Positions 17,664 through 27,703 of a stretch of 64,000 nt of DNA are shown one piece after another. Within the stretch, counting starts at the first letter, position 1; each line of letters starts with the position of its first letter. The stretch lies in contig NZ_RKLQ01000002.1 in NCBI RefSeq assembly GCF_019599405.1, positions 558,001 to 622,000 on the forward strand. Reading direction: 5' to 3'. The stretch is from Haloarcula salinisoli (GTDB lineage: Archaea > Halobacteriota > Halobacteria > Halobacteriales > Haloarculaceae). The position numbers were made by a program, and so were the translations under genes. The notes beneath the pieces are model-generated. The model did not search any database. It had not been told where the DNA came from and saw only the letters and a list, made by a program, of their open reading frames with translations.

Positions 17664-19256
17664 ATGAGTAGTTTCGCTCTCGTGCCGACGCTACAGGCAC
17701 TCGCTCCGGACGTGGCCGCGCTGGTCCCAGCGCTCGTCGTGCTGCTGTCCGGGGGCCTGGTCGGGATGAGTATCAAGAATATGTTCGACTCGATTATGTC
17801 GGACGACGAGAGCGACGACGACAGCGGTGGCGGTGACGATATGGGTGGCGGCGGGCTGATGGGCGACGACGGCGGCGGTGGCGACGGCGGCGACGACCTC
17901 GGTGGGCTGGGCGGCCTCGACGACGACGGCGACGACATGGGCGGGTTCGGCGACGACGAGTTCGGCGACATGGAGGACGCTACCGGTCCCGACACCGACG
18001 AGCTGGAACACCGGCTCGACGAACTGGAAAACGAGGTCGGGAGCCTCTCCTCGACGGTCAACACCGTCCGGACGGAGAACGAATCCATCTCCGAATCCGT
18101 CGACGAAGTCCAGGAGAACGTCCGGAAGCTGCTCGACATCTACGAGATGGTCACGCGCGGCGTGAACCCCTTCGCCGACGACGTCGACGCCGGGATGGGT
18201 GGTGGCGGCATGGGCGATGGCTCCTTCGGTCTCTTCGACGACGACGGCGGCGACGAGGAGGGCGAGGACATCGACGACGACGTCGCCAGCGCCGACGCTG
18301 AGGGCTTCTTCGACGAGGACCTCGTCGAGGACGACGGGATGGCGATGGACGACGAGATGTCCATGGACGAGGGCGACACCGACGATATGTTCGGCGACGA
18401 CCTCGACGACGGCTTCGAGGACGATGGCGGCGAGTTCGACGAGGAGTTCGAGGAGGAAGACGACATGAGTATGGACGACGGGCTCGATATGGACGAGGAG
18501 GAAAGCGACGACGGAGATTCTGACGGCGGCAAGTCCTTCGCGGAGCTAAAAGACGAGTACGAGTCGGGCGACGCAGAGTGGGCCGACGGCGAAGAGCCCG
18601 AGGACGACGGCGACGACCTGCTGGAGGACGACGAGGAGCTGCTGGACGACGGCGACGACGCCCTCGACGGCGACGGCTTCGACGCCGACGAGAGTGGCCT
18701 CGAGGACGACGACCTCTTCGACGAGGTCATCGAGGACGAGGGCGAGGAGGCCGAGGCTGGCGGGATGGACGCCGTCGAAGCGGAGCCGGAACCAGAACCG
18801 GAGCCCGAACCGGAACCAGAACCCGCGGCTGAGCCCGAGCCGGAGCCTGAACCTGTCGCCGAGCCGGAACCCGAACCGACGACCGACGCCACGCCGGACA
18901 CGGACGACGAGAGCGACGACGGCAAACCCTACCTGGCGACGATGCCGGAGGGCTTTGCGGCGGACCTGATAATCATCGAGTGGCTGGAGTTCCTGACGAG
19001 TCAGGCCGGCTACCGCGAGACGTCCCGTGCGATAGACTACTACGAGACCATCGGCTGGATCGACCAGTCCGTGGCCGACGACCTCGCGGACTACCTGCGG
19101 GGCTTCGACGACGTGGCGGATTCCGGCGACGGTCTCACCATCGACCACCACACCGAGAGCCTGCGTTACATCTCGCAACTCGACGAGGACAGCGGGGCCG
19201 AAGCCGTCGCGCTCTCGAAGCTCGTGGGAGGTGGCTCGGATGGGATTCAGCGTTAG
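17664..19256 (+). CDS. arlCE: ArlCE-type fused archaellum switch-complex protein
   Basis: 530 aa. Organisation: hydrophobic N-terminus (about 5-40), Gly/Asp-rich segment, coiled ArlC-like domain (about 110-175, ELEHRLDELENEVGSLSSTV ... MVTRGVNPFADD), long acidic low-complexity part with a Pro-Glu/Pro-Glu tract (about 370-410), and a C-terminal ArlE/ArlD domain (about 418-500, PYLATMPEGFAADLIIIEWLEFL). ArlC/D/E proteins ring the motor and receive the CheY/CheF signal in euryarchaea. The acidic tract is probably a flexible tether. The stop lies inside the arlF start region. Confidence 0.88.
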   Translation: MSSFALVPTLQALAPDVAALVPALVVLLSGGLVGMSIKNMFDSIMSDDESDDDSGGGDDMGGGGLMGDDGGGGDGGDDLGGLGGLDDDGDDMGGFGDDEFGDMEDATGPDTDELEHRLDELENEVGSLSSTVNTVRTENESISESVDEVQENVRKLLDIYEMVTRGVNPFADDVDAGMGGGGMGDGSFGLFDDDGGDEEGEDIDDDVASADAEGFFDEDLVEDDGMAMDDEMSMDEGDTDDMFGDDLDDGFEDDGGEFDEEFEEEDDMSMDDGLDMDEEESDDGDSDGGKSFAELKDEYESGDAEWADGEEPEDDGDDLLEDDEELLDDGDDALDGDGFDADESGLEDDDLFDEVIEDEGEEAEAGGMDAVEAEPEPEPEPEPEPEPAAEPEPEPEPVAEPEPEPTTDATPDTDDESDDGKPYLATMPEGFAADLIIIEWLEFLTSQAGYRETSRAIDYYETIGWIDQSVADDLADYLRGFDDVADSGDGLTIDHHTESLRYISQLDEDSGAEAVALSKLVGGGSDGIQR

Positions 19257-19668
19257 CGGCTCGGCTGCCCTCATCTTCGTGGCCGCCTTCATCGGCTTCG
19301 GGATGTTCTACTCGGCGGCGGCAAACAGCACCGAGATGGTCAACGACGCCCGCGAAGACCGCTCGGACCGGCAGCTCGAACGGACCAACACCGAAATAGA
19401 AATTACCACTGTGAACTACAACGCGACCTCGAACTACCTGAACGTCACCGTCGACAACACCGGTGCGACGGAACTCGCCGTCAGTGACGTCGACGTCCTC
19501 GTCGACAACAGCTACCAGACCGGCTACCGGACGGCCGTCGAGGGCGACACAGGGACGGACCTCTGGCTCCCGCGAGAGACGCTGGCTATCAACACGACGG
19601 TCGATACGACGCCCAGCGCCGTGAAAATCGTCACTGGCCCCGGCGTCGCCGCGACGGAGGTGGTCTGA
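19240..19668 (+). CDS. arlF: ArlF, archaellum stator-like protein
   Basis: 142 aa, one N-terminal membrane helix (about 4-24, VSGSAALIFVAAFIGFGMFY) and an outside beta-rich domain with sequons (NATSNY, NVTV, NTT). ArlF with ArlG anchors the motor to the S-layer. ATG 19240 is preferred over GTG 19231 because a strong Shine-Dalgarno GGAGGTG sits at 19227-19233, six nt before it. It overlaps the arlCE end by 17 nt. Confidence 0.88.
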   Translation: MGFSVSGSAALIFVAAFIGFGMFYSAAANSTEMVNDAREDRSDRQLERTNTEIEITTVNYNATSNYLNVTVDNTGATELAVSDVDVLVDNSYQTGYRTAVEGDTGTDLWLPRETLAINTTVDTTPSAVKIVTGPGVAATEVV

Positions 19669-19669
19669 C

Positions 19670-20122
19670 GTGGCGAGCGTCTCTGCGTCCCACCTGATAC
19701 TCTTCATCGCCTCGATGATGATCGCCGCGAGCGTCGCCGGCGTGTTCACCGACAGCATCGGCCAGCTGAGCGGCGCCATCTCCGAGCAAGGGTTCGACGT
19801 CAGCAGCGACGTCCGGACCGACGTGGAGGTGATATCCGACAGCGGGAGCGACGCCATCTACAACGACACGACCGGAAACATCACGCTGTACATCAAAAAC
19901 ACCGGGACGGAGCGCCTGGCTGCCGACCCCGGCGTGCTGGACGTCCTCGTCGACGGCCAGTTCGTCACCGACTACACGGTGACCCGCGCCGACGGCGACG
20001 GCGCCTGGCGGCCCGGTACCGTCGTCCGACTGGACATCCAGCAGCCGCTGACCCTGGGTACGGACCACCGGGTCCAGCTCACCGTCAACGGTGACGAGGA
20101 GGTGTTTGAATTCCGAACATGA
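19670..20122 (+). CDS. arlG: ArlG, archaellum stator-like protein
   Basis: 150 aa. N-terminal membrane helix (about 6-26, [21 protein letters not shown]) then a beta domain ([14 protein letters not shown] ... [11 protein letters not shown] ... [18 protein letters not shown]). ArlG forms a filament capped by ArlF that contacts the S-layer. GTG start one nt after the arlF stop; its own stop overlaps the arlH ATG by 4 nt. Confidence 0.88.
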   Translation: MASVSASHLILFIASMMIAASVAGVFTDSIGQLSGAISEQGFDVSSDVRTDVEVISDSGSDAIYNDTTGNITLYIKNTGTERLAADPGVLDVLVDGQFVTDYTVTRADGDGAWRPGTVVRLDIQQPLTLGTDHRVQLTVNGDEEVFEFRT

Positions 20123-20880
20123 GTATCGCAAGTACTGACCTGTTTTCGCTCGGACTGGACGACCACGACCGACTGAACAAGGAACTGGGTGGCGGTATCC
20201 CACCGGGCAGTATCATCCTCGTCGAGGGAGACTACGGGGCCGGCAAGTCCGCCATGAGCCAGCGCTTTACCTACGGGCTCTGTGAGGAGGGTCACGACGT
20301 GACCTACCTCTCGACCGAGCTCACCGTCGGGAGCTTCCTCGACCAGATGCACTCGCTGTCCTACGACATGGTCGACCATATGCTGGACGAGAACGTCCTG
20401 TTCCTCCACGCCGACATCGGGGACTCGAACACCTTCTCCGGAAACGACGAGAAACAGGAGCGCAAGGAGCTGCTCCGCCGGCTGATGGAGGCCGAGGTCA
20501 TGTGGGACGCCGACGTCATCGTCATCGACACCTTCGACGCTATCCTGCGCAACGACCCCAAGTTCGAGGCCCTGGTCCGCCAGAACGACGAGCGCCAGGC
20601 CGCTCTGGAGATCATCTCCTATTTCCGTGACATCATCTCGGAGGGAAAGTGCATCATGATAACCGTCGACCCGTCGACGCTGGACGAGGAGGCAATCGGC
20701 CCGTTCCGCGCCATCGCCGACGTGTTCATCGAACTCGAGATGATCGAGGTCGGCAACGATACCCGCCGCCAGATTAACGTCCTCCGCTTTGCGGGCATGG
20801 GCGAGCAGGTGGGTGACACCATCGGCTTCTCGGTGCGTTCGGGCACTGGTATCGTCATCGAATCGCGGAGCGTCGCCTAA
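20119..20880 (+). CDS. arlH: ArlH, KaiC-like ATP-binding archaellum motor protein
   Basis: 253 aa RecA/KaiC fold. Walker A is GDYGAGKSA near 40; Walker B strand is [12 protein letters not shown]-terminus [16 protein letters not shown]...[14 protein letters not shown]. ArlH binds ArlI and is thought to act as a regulatory nucleotide-sensing clamp inside the ArlX/ArlCDE ring. Start coupled to arlG by ATGA. Confidence 0.94.
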   Translation: MSIASTDLFSLGLDDHDRLNKELGGGIPPGSIILVEGDYGAGKSAMSQRFTYGLCEEGHDVTYLSTELTVGSFLDQMHSLSYDMVDHMLDENVLFLHADIGDSNTFSGNDEKQERKELLRRLMEAEVMWDADVIVIDTFDAILRNDPKFEALVRQNDERQAALEIISYFRDIISEGKCIMITVDPSTLDEEAIGPFRAIADVFIELEMIEVGNDTRRQINVLRFAGMGEQVGDTIGFSVRSGTGIVIESRSVA

Positions 20881-20894
20881 GGAGGACTCAAGAT

Positions 20895-22568
20895 ATGACC
20901 GACCACGGACGTGCGAAACCATCGGACGAACTGCGCCAGATTGCAGCCCGGCGGCCCCACCTGCGGGACCACCTCAAGAAGTTCAAGCAGATTACCGGTG
21001 AGTTCCCGATGCTCATCGACGAGGCCGACGGCGAGTACGAGTCCGACCGGCCCAACGTCCTCTACCCGGTCGGTGGCCCCATCTTCTGTCACGTCTACGG
21101 CGACATCGGCCAGGACACGAAGTACTACGCCATCGAACCCGAACTCGACGAGGACGAGGGCGTCGTCTTCGACAAGGTGCGCAACCGGTTGCTCCAGAAG
21201 AGCGTCAACAAGCCCGCCCCCGAGAGCGAGTCGGAGTACGACGACCGCATCGAGGAACTCCTCCAGGAGACCACCCGCATCCGCAACGAGGACAGCGACA
21301 GCGGCGTGCTGACCCGGCTCCAGAACATCACCGACGTCGGCAGCGTCGAGGTGACCCAGTCGACCTACGAGAACATCCTCTACCGTCTCAACCGCGACAT
21401 CGTCGGTCTGGGCCCGCTCGAACCGGTGATGCGCGACCCGGCCAACGAGGACATTCACGTCATCGGCCGCAGCGAGTGTCACGTCGACCACGGCGTCTAC
21501 GGGATGCTCCAGACCACCGTCGAGTGGCAAAGCGAGGAGGCCTTCGACCAGTGGCTGCGCAACATGGGCGAACGGATGGGCGACCCCGTCAGTGACTCCG
21601 ACCCCATCGTCGACTCCACCCTGCCCGATGGCTCGCGTCTGAACCTCATCTACTCCGACGACGTGAGCCTGAAAGGCCCCTCGCTCACCATCCGTCAGGG
21701 CGACGAGATACCCCTCTCCATCTTCCAGATTACGAAGTGGATGACCCTCTCGCCCGAGCTGGCGGCGTATCTGTGGCTCTGTCTCGAAAACGAGCAGACG
21801 GTCTTCGTCGTCGGGGAGACGGCCTCGGGAAAGACGACGACGCTGAACGCCATCACCTCGTTCATCCCCGACGACGCCAAGATATACACCGCGGAGGACA
21901 CCGCCGAGGTGCTGCCCCCGCACAACACCTGGCAGCAGCTCCTGACCCGTGAAGGGGAGGACGAGGGGACGAGCATCGACATGTTCGACCTCGTCGCCGC
22001 CGCGCTGCGGTCCCGCCCCGACTACATCATCGTGGGTGAGGTTCGTGGGGAAGAGGGGCGGATGGCCTTCCAGGCCGCCCAGACCGGCCACCCTGTGATG
22101 CTGACCTTCCACGCCAGCGACATCGTCTCGATGATTCAGCGTTTCACCGGCGAACCCATCAACGTCCCCGAGACGTTCATGGACGTCGCCGACGTGGCGC
22201 TGTTCCAGAACCGCGTCAAGCAGGGTGACAAGGTCCTGCGCCGGGTCACCTCGGTGCAGGAGATAGAGGGGTACTCCAAGGAGATGGACGGCGTCGTCAC
22301 CCGGCAGGTGTTCAACTGGGACCCCGTCGAGGACGAGATTGTCTTCCAGGGGATGAACAACTCCTTCGTCCTCGAAGAGCAGATCGCGACGCTGCTGGGC
22401 TACGAGGACACGCGTGACATCTACGACGACCTCCGGTTCCGCGCCGACATGATAGAACGTGCCATCCAGGAGGGCATCACCGGCTACCACGAGGTCAACG
22501 ACTTCATCTCGGACTTCCAGCGTGACGGCGTCGAAGGGATTCCGTTCAACATCTCCCGACCCGACTGA
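20895..22568 (+). CDS. arlI: ArlI, archaellum assembly and rotation ATPase
   Basis: 557 aa type IV filament secretion ATPase. An N-terminal region of about 230 residues is followed by the ATPase core with Walker A GETASGKTT, Asp box (YTAEDTAEVL), Walker B (YIIVGEVRGEEG) and His box (GHPVMLTFHA). It powers both export of archaellins and rotation, with ArlJ as membrane platform. A ribosome site AAGGAGG (around 20879-20886) precedes the ATG. Confidence 0.96.
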   Translation: MTDHGRAKPSDELRQIAARRPHLRDHLKKFKQITGEFPMLIDEADGEYESDRPNVLYPVGGPIFCHVYGDIGQDTKYYAIEPELDEDEGVVFDKVRNRLLQKSVNKPAPESESEYDDRIEELLQETTRIRNEDSDSGVLTRLQNITDVGSVEVTQSTYENILYRLNRDIVGLGPLEPVMRDPANEDIHVIGRSECHVDHGVYGMLQTTVEWQSEEAFDQWLRNMGERMGDPVSDSDPIVDSTLPDGSRLNLIYSDDVSLKGPSLTIRQGDEIPLSIFQITKWMTLSPELAAYLWLCLENEQTVFVVGETASGKTTTLNAITSFIPDDAKIYTAEDTAEVLPPHNTWQQLLTREGEDEGTSIDMFDLVAAALRSRPDYIIVGEVRGEEGRMAFQAAQTGHPVMLTFHASDIVSMIQRFTGEPINVPETFMDVADVALFQNRVKQGDKVLRRVTSVQEIEGYSKEMDGVVTRQVFNWDPVEDEIVFQGMNNSFVLEEQIATLLGYEDTRDIYDDLRFRADMIERAIQEGITGYHEVNDFISDFQRDGVEGIPFNISRPD

Positions 22569-22570
22569 CT

Positions 22571-24319
22571 ATGGCCCAGAGCGAAGCAGATAGCGGCATC
22601 GAACTGACGATTACCGAGACCGTCCAGGGGCTCGTCGAGTCGTACCGCCAGATGACGATTCCCCTGGAACGGTACCTCTTCTTTATCCTGATTCCGTCCA
22701 TCGTGTTTTTCCTCCTCTCGGCGGTGGCAGCCGTCCTGCTCGACCTGCCGATGATGGTCCGGGCGCCCATCCCGCTGCTTGGCTTCCTGGCGATGACCTC
22801 CGCCATCTTCTACCCGAAAATCCTGCTCTCACAGCGCAAGCGCGAGCTCAACAACCGCTTTCACCTCATGATTACCCACATGACGGTGCTGGCGACGACG
22901 AAGATCGACCGCATGGAGGTGTTCCGCACGCTGGCTCAGGAAGACGAGTACGGCGAACTCGCCATGGAGATGCACCGTATTGTCCAGCTGGTCGACACCT
23001 GGAACCAGAGCTTAGACGACGCCTGCCGCCGCCGCGCCAAGCAGGTGCCAAGCGAGGCCTTCGCCGATTTCCTCGACCGACTCGCCTACACGCTCGGGGC
23101 CGGGCAGTCCCTGGAGGACTATCTGCTCTCCGAGCAAGAACAGATAATCCAGCACTACACGACGGTCTATCGCTCCTCGCTCGACAGTCTGGAGGTCATG
23201 AAGGACCTCTACCTTTCGATGGTCCTCTCGATGACGTTCGCGCTGGTCTTCGCCGTCGTCCTGCCGGTGCTGACGGGGACGAACCCGACGATGACCGTCA
23301 GCGCCGTCATCGTGATGTACATCTTCGTCCAGTCCGGGTTCTATCTCGCCATCAGGTCGATGGCGCCCTACGACCCGGTGTGGTTCCACCCCGAGGAGTA
23401 CCCCTCCCCCATCGAGGAGCGCCTCGACAAATCGATGTACGTGGGTGTCGGGCTCTCCGCGGTCTTGCTGTTCATCACGCTCGGCGGGATGTTCGGCGTC
23501 TCGCCCATCGCGCTCGAGGACATCTTCTTCTTCCTCGATTCGGTTCCGCTGCCGTTCTACGCCGTCGTCCCAATCACGCCGATGGTCATCCCCGGCATCG
23601 TCTTCCGGCAGGAGGAACAGCGGGTCAAGAGCCGCGACGAGGCCTACCCGAGTTTCATCCGCGCGCTCGGCGCGACCGAGGGCGCGAAACAGTCGACCAC
23701 CGGACAGGTGCTTCGCACACTCCGGAAGAAGGACTTCGGGGCGCTGACCCCGAACATCGACGACCTCTACAAGCGGCTCAACATGCGTATCGAACCGACT
23801 GCCGCGTGGCGCTTTTTCACCGCCGACTGTCGCTCCTATCTCATCCAGACGTTCTCCGAGATGTACCTCATCGGCCGCGAGATGGGTGGCTCGCCCAAAC
23901 AGCTCGGGGAACTCATCGCCGCCAACATGAACCAGGTGCTCCAGCTGCGCCAGAAGCGGAAACAGGCCACCACGACGATGGTCGGCCTGCTGTACGGGAT
24001 TACCGCCGCCTCGACCTTCGCCTTCTTCATCGGCCTCCAGGTCGTCAACATCCTCGCCGATATGTCCCTAGACCTCAACGCTGGCAGCCGACTGGACGTC
24101 AACTCCCTCATCAACACCAGCGTCTACAACATCCCGCTCATCGAGTTCCTGCTCGTCGTCATTATCATGTTCTCGGCCATGCTGTCGGCCCTGATGATTC
24201 GAACCATCGACGGCGGCCACAAGGCCAACACCTATCTGCACTTCGTGTTGCTGTCCTGGATTGGCGGGGTGACGGGCACCTTCACGAAGTGGATGGTGTC
24301 GCAGTTTCTCTCCATATAG
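22571..24319 (+). CDS. arlJ: ArlJ, archaellum membrane platform protein
   Basis: 582 aa integral membrane protein of the TadC/PilC-like family. Hydrophobic segments lie at about 37-80, 215-260, 295-350 and 470-580, with a cytoplasmic domain rich in conserved basic and helical motifs (MEVFRTLAQEDEYGELAMEM; MYLIGREMGGSPKQLGELI). It transmits ArlI movement to the filament. Last gene of the arl unit, 2 nt after arlI; a hairpin-rich intergenic region follows. Confidence 0.95.
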   Translation: MAQSEADSGIELTITETVQGLVESYRQMTIPLERYLFFILIPSIVFFLLSAVAAVLLDLPMMVRAPIPLLGFLAMTSAIFYPKILLSQRKRELNNRFHLMITHMTVLATTKIDRMEVFRTLAQEDEYGELAMEMHRIVQLVDTWNQSLDDACRRRAKQVPSEAFADFLDRLAYTLGAGQSLEDYLLSEQEQIIQHYTTVYRSSLDSLEVMKDLYLSMVLSMTFALVFAVVLPVLTGTNPTMTVSAVIVMYIFVQSGFYLAIRSMAPYDPVWFHPEEYPSPIEERLDKSMYVGVGLSAVLLFITLGGMFGVSPIALEDIFFFLDSVPLPFYAVVPITPMVIPGIVFRQEEQRVKSRDEAYPSFIRALGATEGAKQSTTGQVLRTLRKKDFGALTPNIDDLYKRLNMRIEPTAAWRFFTADCRSYLIQTFSEMYLIGREMGGSPKQLGELIAANMNQVLQLRQKRKQATTTMVGLLYGITAASTFAFFIGLQVVNILADMSLDLNAGSRLDVNSLINTSVYNIPLIEFLLVVIIMFSAMLSALMIRTIDGGHKANTYLHFVLLSWIGGVTGTFTKWMVSQFLSI

Positions 24320-24340
24320 CTACCACTTTTTGCACCGTCG

Positions 24341-24521
24341 CGAGCGCGCTTTCGCGCGCTCGCTCGGGCAAAAACTTGGGAAAAATCGCTGCGTGCTCCT
24401 TTCGCGCACCAGAGGTGCGCGGCAGTCCGCGCGCTGCGGTGGAACCGTCTCGCTCCGCTCGACGGATGCTGCCATCAGCCTGCCCTTCCCCGTCTTCGCT
24501 CGGGAACGCCGGTGGCGTTCC
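24341..24521. repeat. short-loop hairpin cluster after arlJ (hairpin family locus A)
   Basis: Perfect inverted repeats with 3-4 nt loops: 24341-24362 (9-bp arms CGAGCGCGC, loop TTTC), 24404-24420 (GCGCACC, loop AGA) and 24503-24521 (GGAACGCC, loop GGT). They lie between convergent arlJ and the small membrane protein. No T-tract follows, so a role as an intrinsic terminator is unproven; other members occur at 36918, 39597, 46680, 49493 and 59652. Confidence 0.7.
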
Positions 24522-24542
24522 ACTCGCTCACGGCCACAGCAC

Positions 24543-24740
24543 TCAGCGGCCGTACAGCAGGTACGAGAGTGCCAGAAACGTTGCCACACCACCGACGGCG
24601 AACCCGAGGAGGCCGAACAGATACTGGCCATCGCCGGCAGCTATCGACCCGGTGACGAAGCCGACAATCGCGCTGGCGAGGACCAGGAGGGCACCCGTCT
24701 GCCACTCGTTGACGAATTCGCCGAAAGATTGCCCAGACAT
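24543..24740 (-). CDS. two-helix small membrane protein, paralogue of 36597-36791
   Basis: 65 aa. Amphipathic N-terminus MSGQSFGEFVNEWQ, then two transmembrane helices (about 17-36 and 40-60) and the C-terminal SYLLYGR. It is about half identical to the protein at 36597-36791, with near-identical ends. The promoter is shared too: TATTTGTAATCTCAG lies about 18-32 nt before each ATG. Function unknown. The two copies stand at either edge of the urease/urea/nickel block. Confidence 0.8.
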   Translation of the reverse strand: MSGQSFGEFVNEWQTGALLVLASAIVGFVTGSIAAGDGQYLFGLLGFAVGGVATFLALSYLLYGR

Positions 24741-24816
24741 GCGCCAGAATTTCTGCTGAGATTACAAATAGGTGCTGTCTCCTGACAGCACCGACGCGCA
24801 CAACACAGCCGCGACG

Positions 24817-25533
24817 CTAACTCATGAACAGCCGTCTGTCGGCCCGTTCGTGTGCCATGCCTCGCACGTCGGCAAGTGGTGCGAACGAACACATCGCCGT
24901 GAGTTCGGCGTCGTGATACCGCTCACAGACGGATTCCAGCACCGGAAACAGCCGGGAGAGCTGGGTCTGGATGGCCGTGTGGCCGAACCGTCCCAGCCGC
25001 TGGGCCGCGCCGAGCAACCCGGTGACCGACCCGTAGGCACTCACCAGCGCCGCTTCACGGGCGTCGAGGCCGGCCTGCTGGCAGACCACGCCGAGCGCGA
25101 CGGGGTAGTGGCCCGCCGTGCGGCCGTCTTCGCAGGCCTCGGTGTACGCCGCGACCAGCCCGGTGGTGTCGGCCCCGGCGAAGAGCCCCTCGTCGATTTC
25201 GGTCAGGAGGTCCAGCAGTTTCGCCCCGGCCTTCGTCGAGCTGTCCCGGAACTCCGACGGCAGCGTCGCCGCCGAGAGGCGCTCGTCGGCCGCCAGCACG
25301 CCGTCGATGTCGCCCGCGGCCGCCGACCGGTGGGCGTGGCCGAGTGCGACGATCTCCGCGGGGCCGATAACACCACGGAGATACCCTTCGACGAGGTCGC
25401 CCAGTTCGTCGGCCGTCTCGATGTCGCCCTCGTTGAGGTACTGTTCGACGCCGTAGGAGGCGGTGTACGTTCCGACGGGGAGCATCGAATCCGACAGTCG
25501 CAGTGCCGTCAGCAACGCCGCCGAGGCGGTCAT
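24817..25533 (-). CDS. ureF: UreF, urease accessory protein
   Basis: 238 aa all-helical. Typical N-terminus LRLSDSMLPVGTYTASYGVEQYL, central GHYPVALGVVCQQAGL and C-terminal LADVRGMAHERADRRLFMS. It joins UreD and UreG in the apo-urease activation complex and gates GTPase activity. Last gene of the ure operon, 30 nt after ureE. Confidence 0.93.
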   Translation of the reverse strand: MTASAALLTALRLSDSMLPVGTYTASYGVEQYLNEGDIETADELGDLVEGYLRGVIGPAEIVALGHAHRSAAAGDIDGVLAADERLSAATLPSEFRDSSTKAGAKLLDLLTEIDEGLFAGADTTGLVAAYTEACEDGRTAGHYPVALGVVCQQAGLDAREAALVSAYGSVTGLLGAAQRLGRFGHTAIQTQLSRLFPVLESVCERYHDAELTAMCSFAPLADVRGMAHERADRRLFMS

Positions 25534-25563
25534 CGCTCCCCTCCCGTACGCCGCGGTGTGTGT

Positions 25564-26172
25564 CTACTCGTGTGCATGGCTGTGTTCGTCTCCGTGCGAA
25601 TGGCTGTGGTCGTGGCCGTGGTCCGCTTCATGGGAACGCTCGTGTTCGTGGCTCGCTCCGTGGCCGTGGTCGTCGTTCACGGGCGCCCCGTCGCCGTCGA
25701 CGAACCGCTCGGCGTCGACGGTCTCGTATCGGGTCGTCGCCGCTGCCGGGAGGTACGGCCCCAGGACGTCCTCGATGATGTCGCGGTCGGCCTCGACCGG
25801 GACGTAGAGGGTTCCGTCCTCGATGGCGATATCCCAGTGCTGGTTGCCGATTCGATGGCCGAGCTCGACCGCCGTCGACGCCGCTACAGCGGACGGGAGG
25901 TCGACGACGAACGCCTCCCGGCGCTCGAAGGCGACGACGACGGCGAGCTCCGCCTCCAGTACCAGCACGTCGCCGGCCGTGAGCTCCGGCCGGTCGACCA
26001 GGACGCCGAGGTCGGTCCCGGCCTCCGTCGTCACACGGAGCCGGGAGCGCTTCCGGTCGGTGTCGTCGAGGACGACAGTCTCCAGCGTCCCAGCCTGTTC
26101 GTGGGCCGCAACGTCGTCGGCCAGCTCGGGGTCGTCGTCGACGTTGCCGACGACGCCGTCGACGCGTCTCAT
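25564..26172 (-). CDS. ureE: UreE, urease nickel metallochaperone
   Basis: 202 aa. UreE N-domain followed by a metal-binding domain (VVAFERREAFVVDL; LGHRIGNQHWDIAIEDGTLYVP with the conserved GNQH). A His-rich tail from about residue 160 contains some 18 His (HGHGASHEHERSH ... HDHSHSHGDEHSHAHE), as in bacterial His-tailed UreE that store and deliver Ni. ATG 26172 overlaps the ureD stop by 4 nt. Confidence 0.93.
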   Translation of the reverse strand: MRRVDGVVGNVDDDPELADDVAAHEQAGTLETVVLDDTDRKRSRLRVTTEAGTDLGVLVDRPELTAGDVLVLEAELAVVVAFERREAFVVDLPSAVAASTAVELGHRIGNQHWDIAIEDGTLYVPVEADRDIIEDVLGPYLPAAATTRYETVDAERFVDGDGAPVNDDHGHGASHEHERSHEADHGHDHSHSHGDEHSHAHE

Positions 26173-27086
26173 CGCCCCCGGCCCTCCAGTGGCGCACCCA
26201 CGCCGAGTAGTTGCGCCCGGGACTCGTCCCACGCCGCCTCGACGGCGCCCGTCACGTCGGCACTCCGGTCGCCCAGTACCCGGACCGTCACGCCGGCGCC
26301 GTCCGTAAGCACCGACGCCCCGGCAGCGACCGTGTGGTCGGCGAGTCGGTCGTGGAGCGCGTCGGCGAGCGCGTCGGTGTCGGCAGCGGGTGCGAAGACG
26401 TACAGCGTCCCGACGACGCCGTACTCGCCGACCGTCGCCGGGTCACGGGGGTCGCGTTCGTCGGGGCGGAGGTCGACGGCGTCCGCACAGACCAGCGAGT
26501 CCCCGACGCTGGCTTCCAGTCGGCTGTGGTAGTGGTCGAAACTGAACGGTTCGTGGTCGGTCAGGCCGTCCGGGACGAACACGTCGCCGACGACGACGGT
26601 CGCGTCCGGCGCCAGCTCGACCGTCGTCGTCTGGAGACACCGGGCGTCCTCGTTGAGGATGGTCGGGCCGGGCAGATACTCCAGATAGGCCCCGGACTCG
26701 GCGACCAGCGTCGCGTCCAGGTGTGCGTAGTTGGCCTTCATGCTGTGGACTTTCGTCGCACTCTGGGTCGTCACGTGCCCACGCGCACCCGAGCGAGCGT
26801 CCACACTGAGCGCGTGGCGGTCGCCCTGGAGGACGCCACCCGTCGGTTCCTGGAGACAGATCGTCGTCAGTCCCGGTGCGGGGTCGGTGTCGAGGGTGCC
26901 GGTCAGGTGGTACGGCACCTTCACGAGGTCCGACAGCAACCGGGTCGGATTCTCCCCCTCGCGGGCCAACACGAGGTCGGCGACCCCGTTCTTGCCGTGG
27001 CCAAAGGCCGGGGACTGTGGCAGCTGTTGCTCGCCGTACTCGCGGAACGCTTCCGGTACCCCGGTGGGAGCGCTGTCGGTACTCAC
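26169..27086 (-). CDS. ureD: UreD, urease accessory protein
   Basis: 305 aa. UreD hallmarks: [43 protein letters not shown] (TQ.atkvy-type motif), [15 protein letters not shown] and [10 protein letters not shown]. It scaffolds UreF and UreG on apo-urease, with a proposed Ni tunnel. GTG start at 27086 overlaps the ureG stop (GTGA). The longer open frame upstream in this frame is antisense-like Arg/Gly-rich shadow of ureG and is not used. Confidence 0.92.
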   Translation of the reverse strand: MSTDSAPTGVPEAFREYGEQQLPQSPAFGHGKNGVADLVLAREGENPTRLLSDLVKVPYHLTGTLDTDPAPGLTTICLQEPTGGVLQGDRHALSVDARSGARGHVTTQSATKVHSMKANYAHLDATLVAESGAYLEYLPGPTILNEDARCLQTTTVELAPDATVVVGDVFVPDGLTDHEPFSFDHYHSRLEASVGDSLVCADAVDLRPDERDPRDPATVGEYGVVGTLYVFAPAADTDALADALHDRLADHTVAAGASVLTDGAGVTVRVLGDRSADVTGAVEAAWDESRAQLLGVGAPLEGRGR

Positions 27087-27703
27087 GCGAACAGAACGCT
27101 CCGTTCTATCGACTCGACGACGCTGTCGATTCCCTCCTGGGCCTTGCAGTCCGTGAAGACGGTCGGCTCGTCGCCACGGACCGCCTCGGCGTCGTCCCGC
27201 ATCACGTCGAGGTCGACGTCGACGTGGGGTGCGAGGTCGGTCTTGTTGACGACCAGCAGGTCCGCCTGGGTGACGCCGGGGCCGCGTTTCCGCGGGATGT
27301 CGTCGCCCTCGGCGACCGAGATGACGAACATGAAGTAATCTGCCAGCTCGGGATTGAACGTCGCCGCGAGGTTGTCTCCCCCCGATTCGATGAGGACGAC
27401 GTCCAGTTCCGGGTGGGCCTCGGTGAACTCGTCGATCTTCGCGAGGTTCATCGAGGGGTCCTCGCGGATGCCGGTGTGTGGGCAGGCACCGGTCTCGACG
27501 CCGGCGACGAGCTCCTCGGGGATACGGTCCGCGAAGGACTCCCGGAGCCGGTCGGCGTCCTCCTGTGTCATGATGTCGTTGGCGATGACGCCGACCTCGT
27601 AGCCGGCGTCGTCGAGCCGCGGGACCAGTTGCTGGACGAGGGCAGTCTTCCCCGACCCGACGGGGCCGCCCAGCCCGACCTTGGCAACGTCTCGGTACCC
27701 CAT
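27083..27703 (-). CDS. ureG: UreG, urease accessory GTPase
   Basis: 206 aa SIMIBI GTPase. P-loop [10 protein letters not shown], the metal-binding Cys-Pro-His in [27 protein letters not shown] (NKxD) and the family motif [13 protein letters not shown]. It couples GTP hydrolysis to Ni insertion. It starts one base into the ureA stop (TAATG) and overlaps ureD by 4 nt. Confidence 0.96.
   Translation of the reverse strand: MGYRDVAKVGLGGPVGSGKTALVQQLVPRLDDAGYEVGVIANDIMTQEDADRLRESFADRIPEELVAGVETGACPHTGIREDPSMNLAKIDEFTEAHPELDVVLIESGGDNLAATFNPELADYFMFVISVAEGDDIPRKRGPGVTQADLLVVNKTDLAPHVDVDLDVMRDDAEAVRGDEPTVFTDCKAQEGIDSVVESIERSVLFA

Noticed and set aside
20877-22490. 537-codon open frame antisense to arlI
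   Set aside because: Mirror frame of a strongly supported gene; Val/Leu/Gly/Asp-rich composition without motifs is typical of antisense frames in high-GC haloarchaeal genes.
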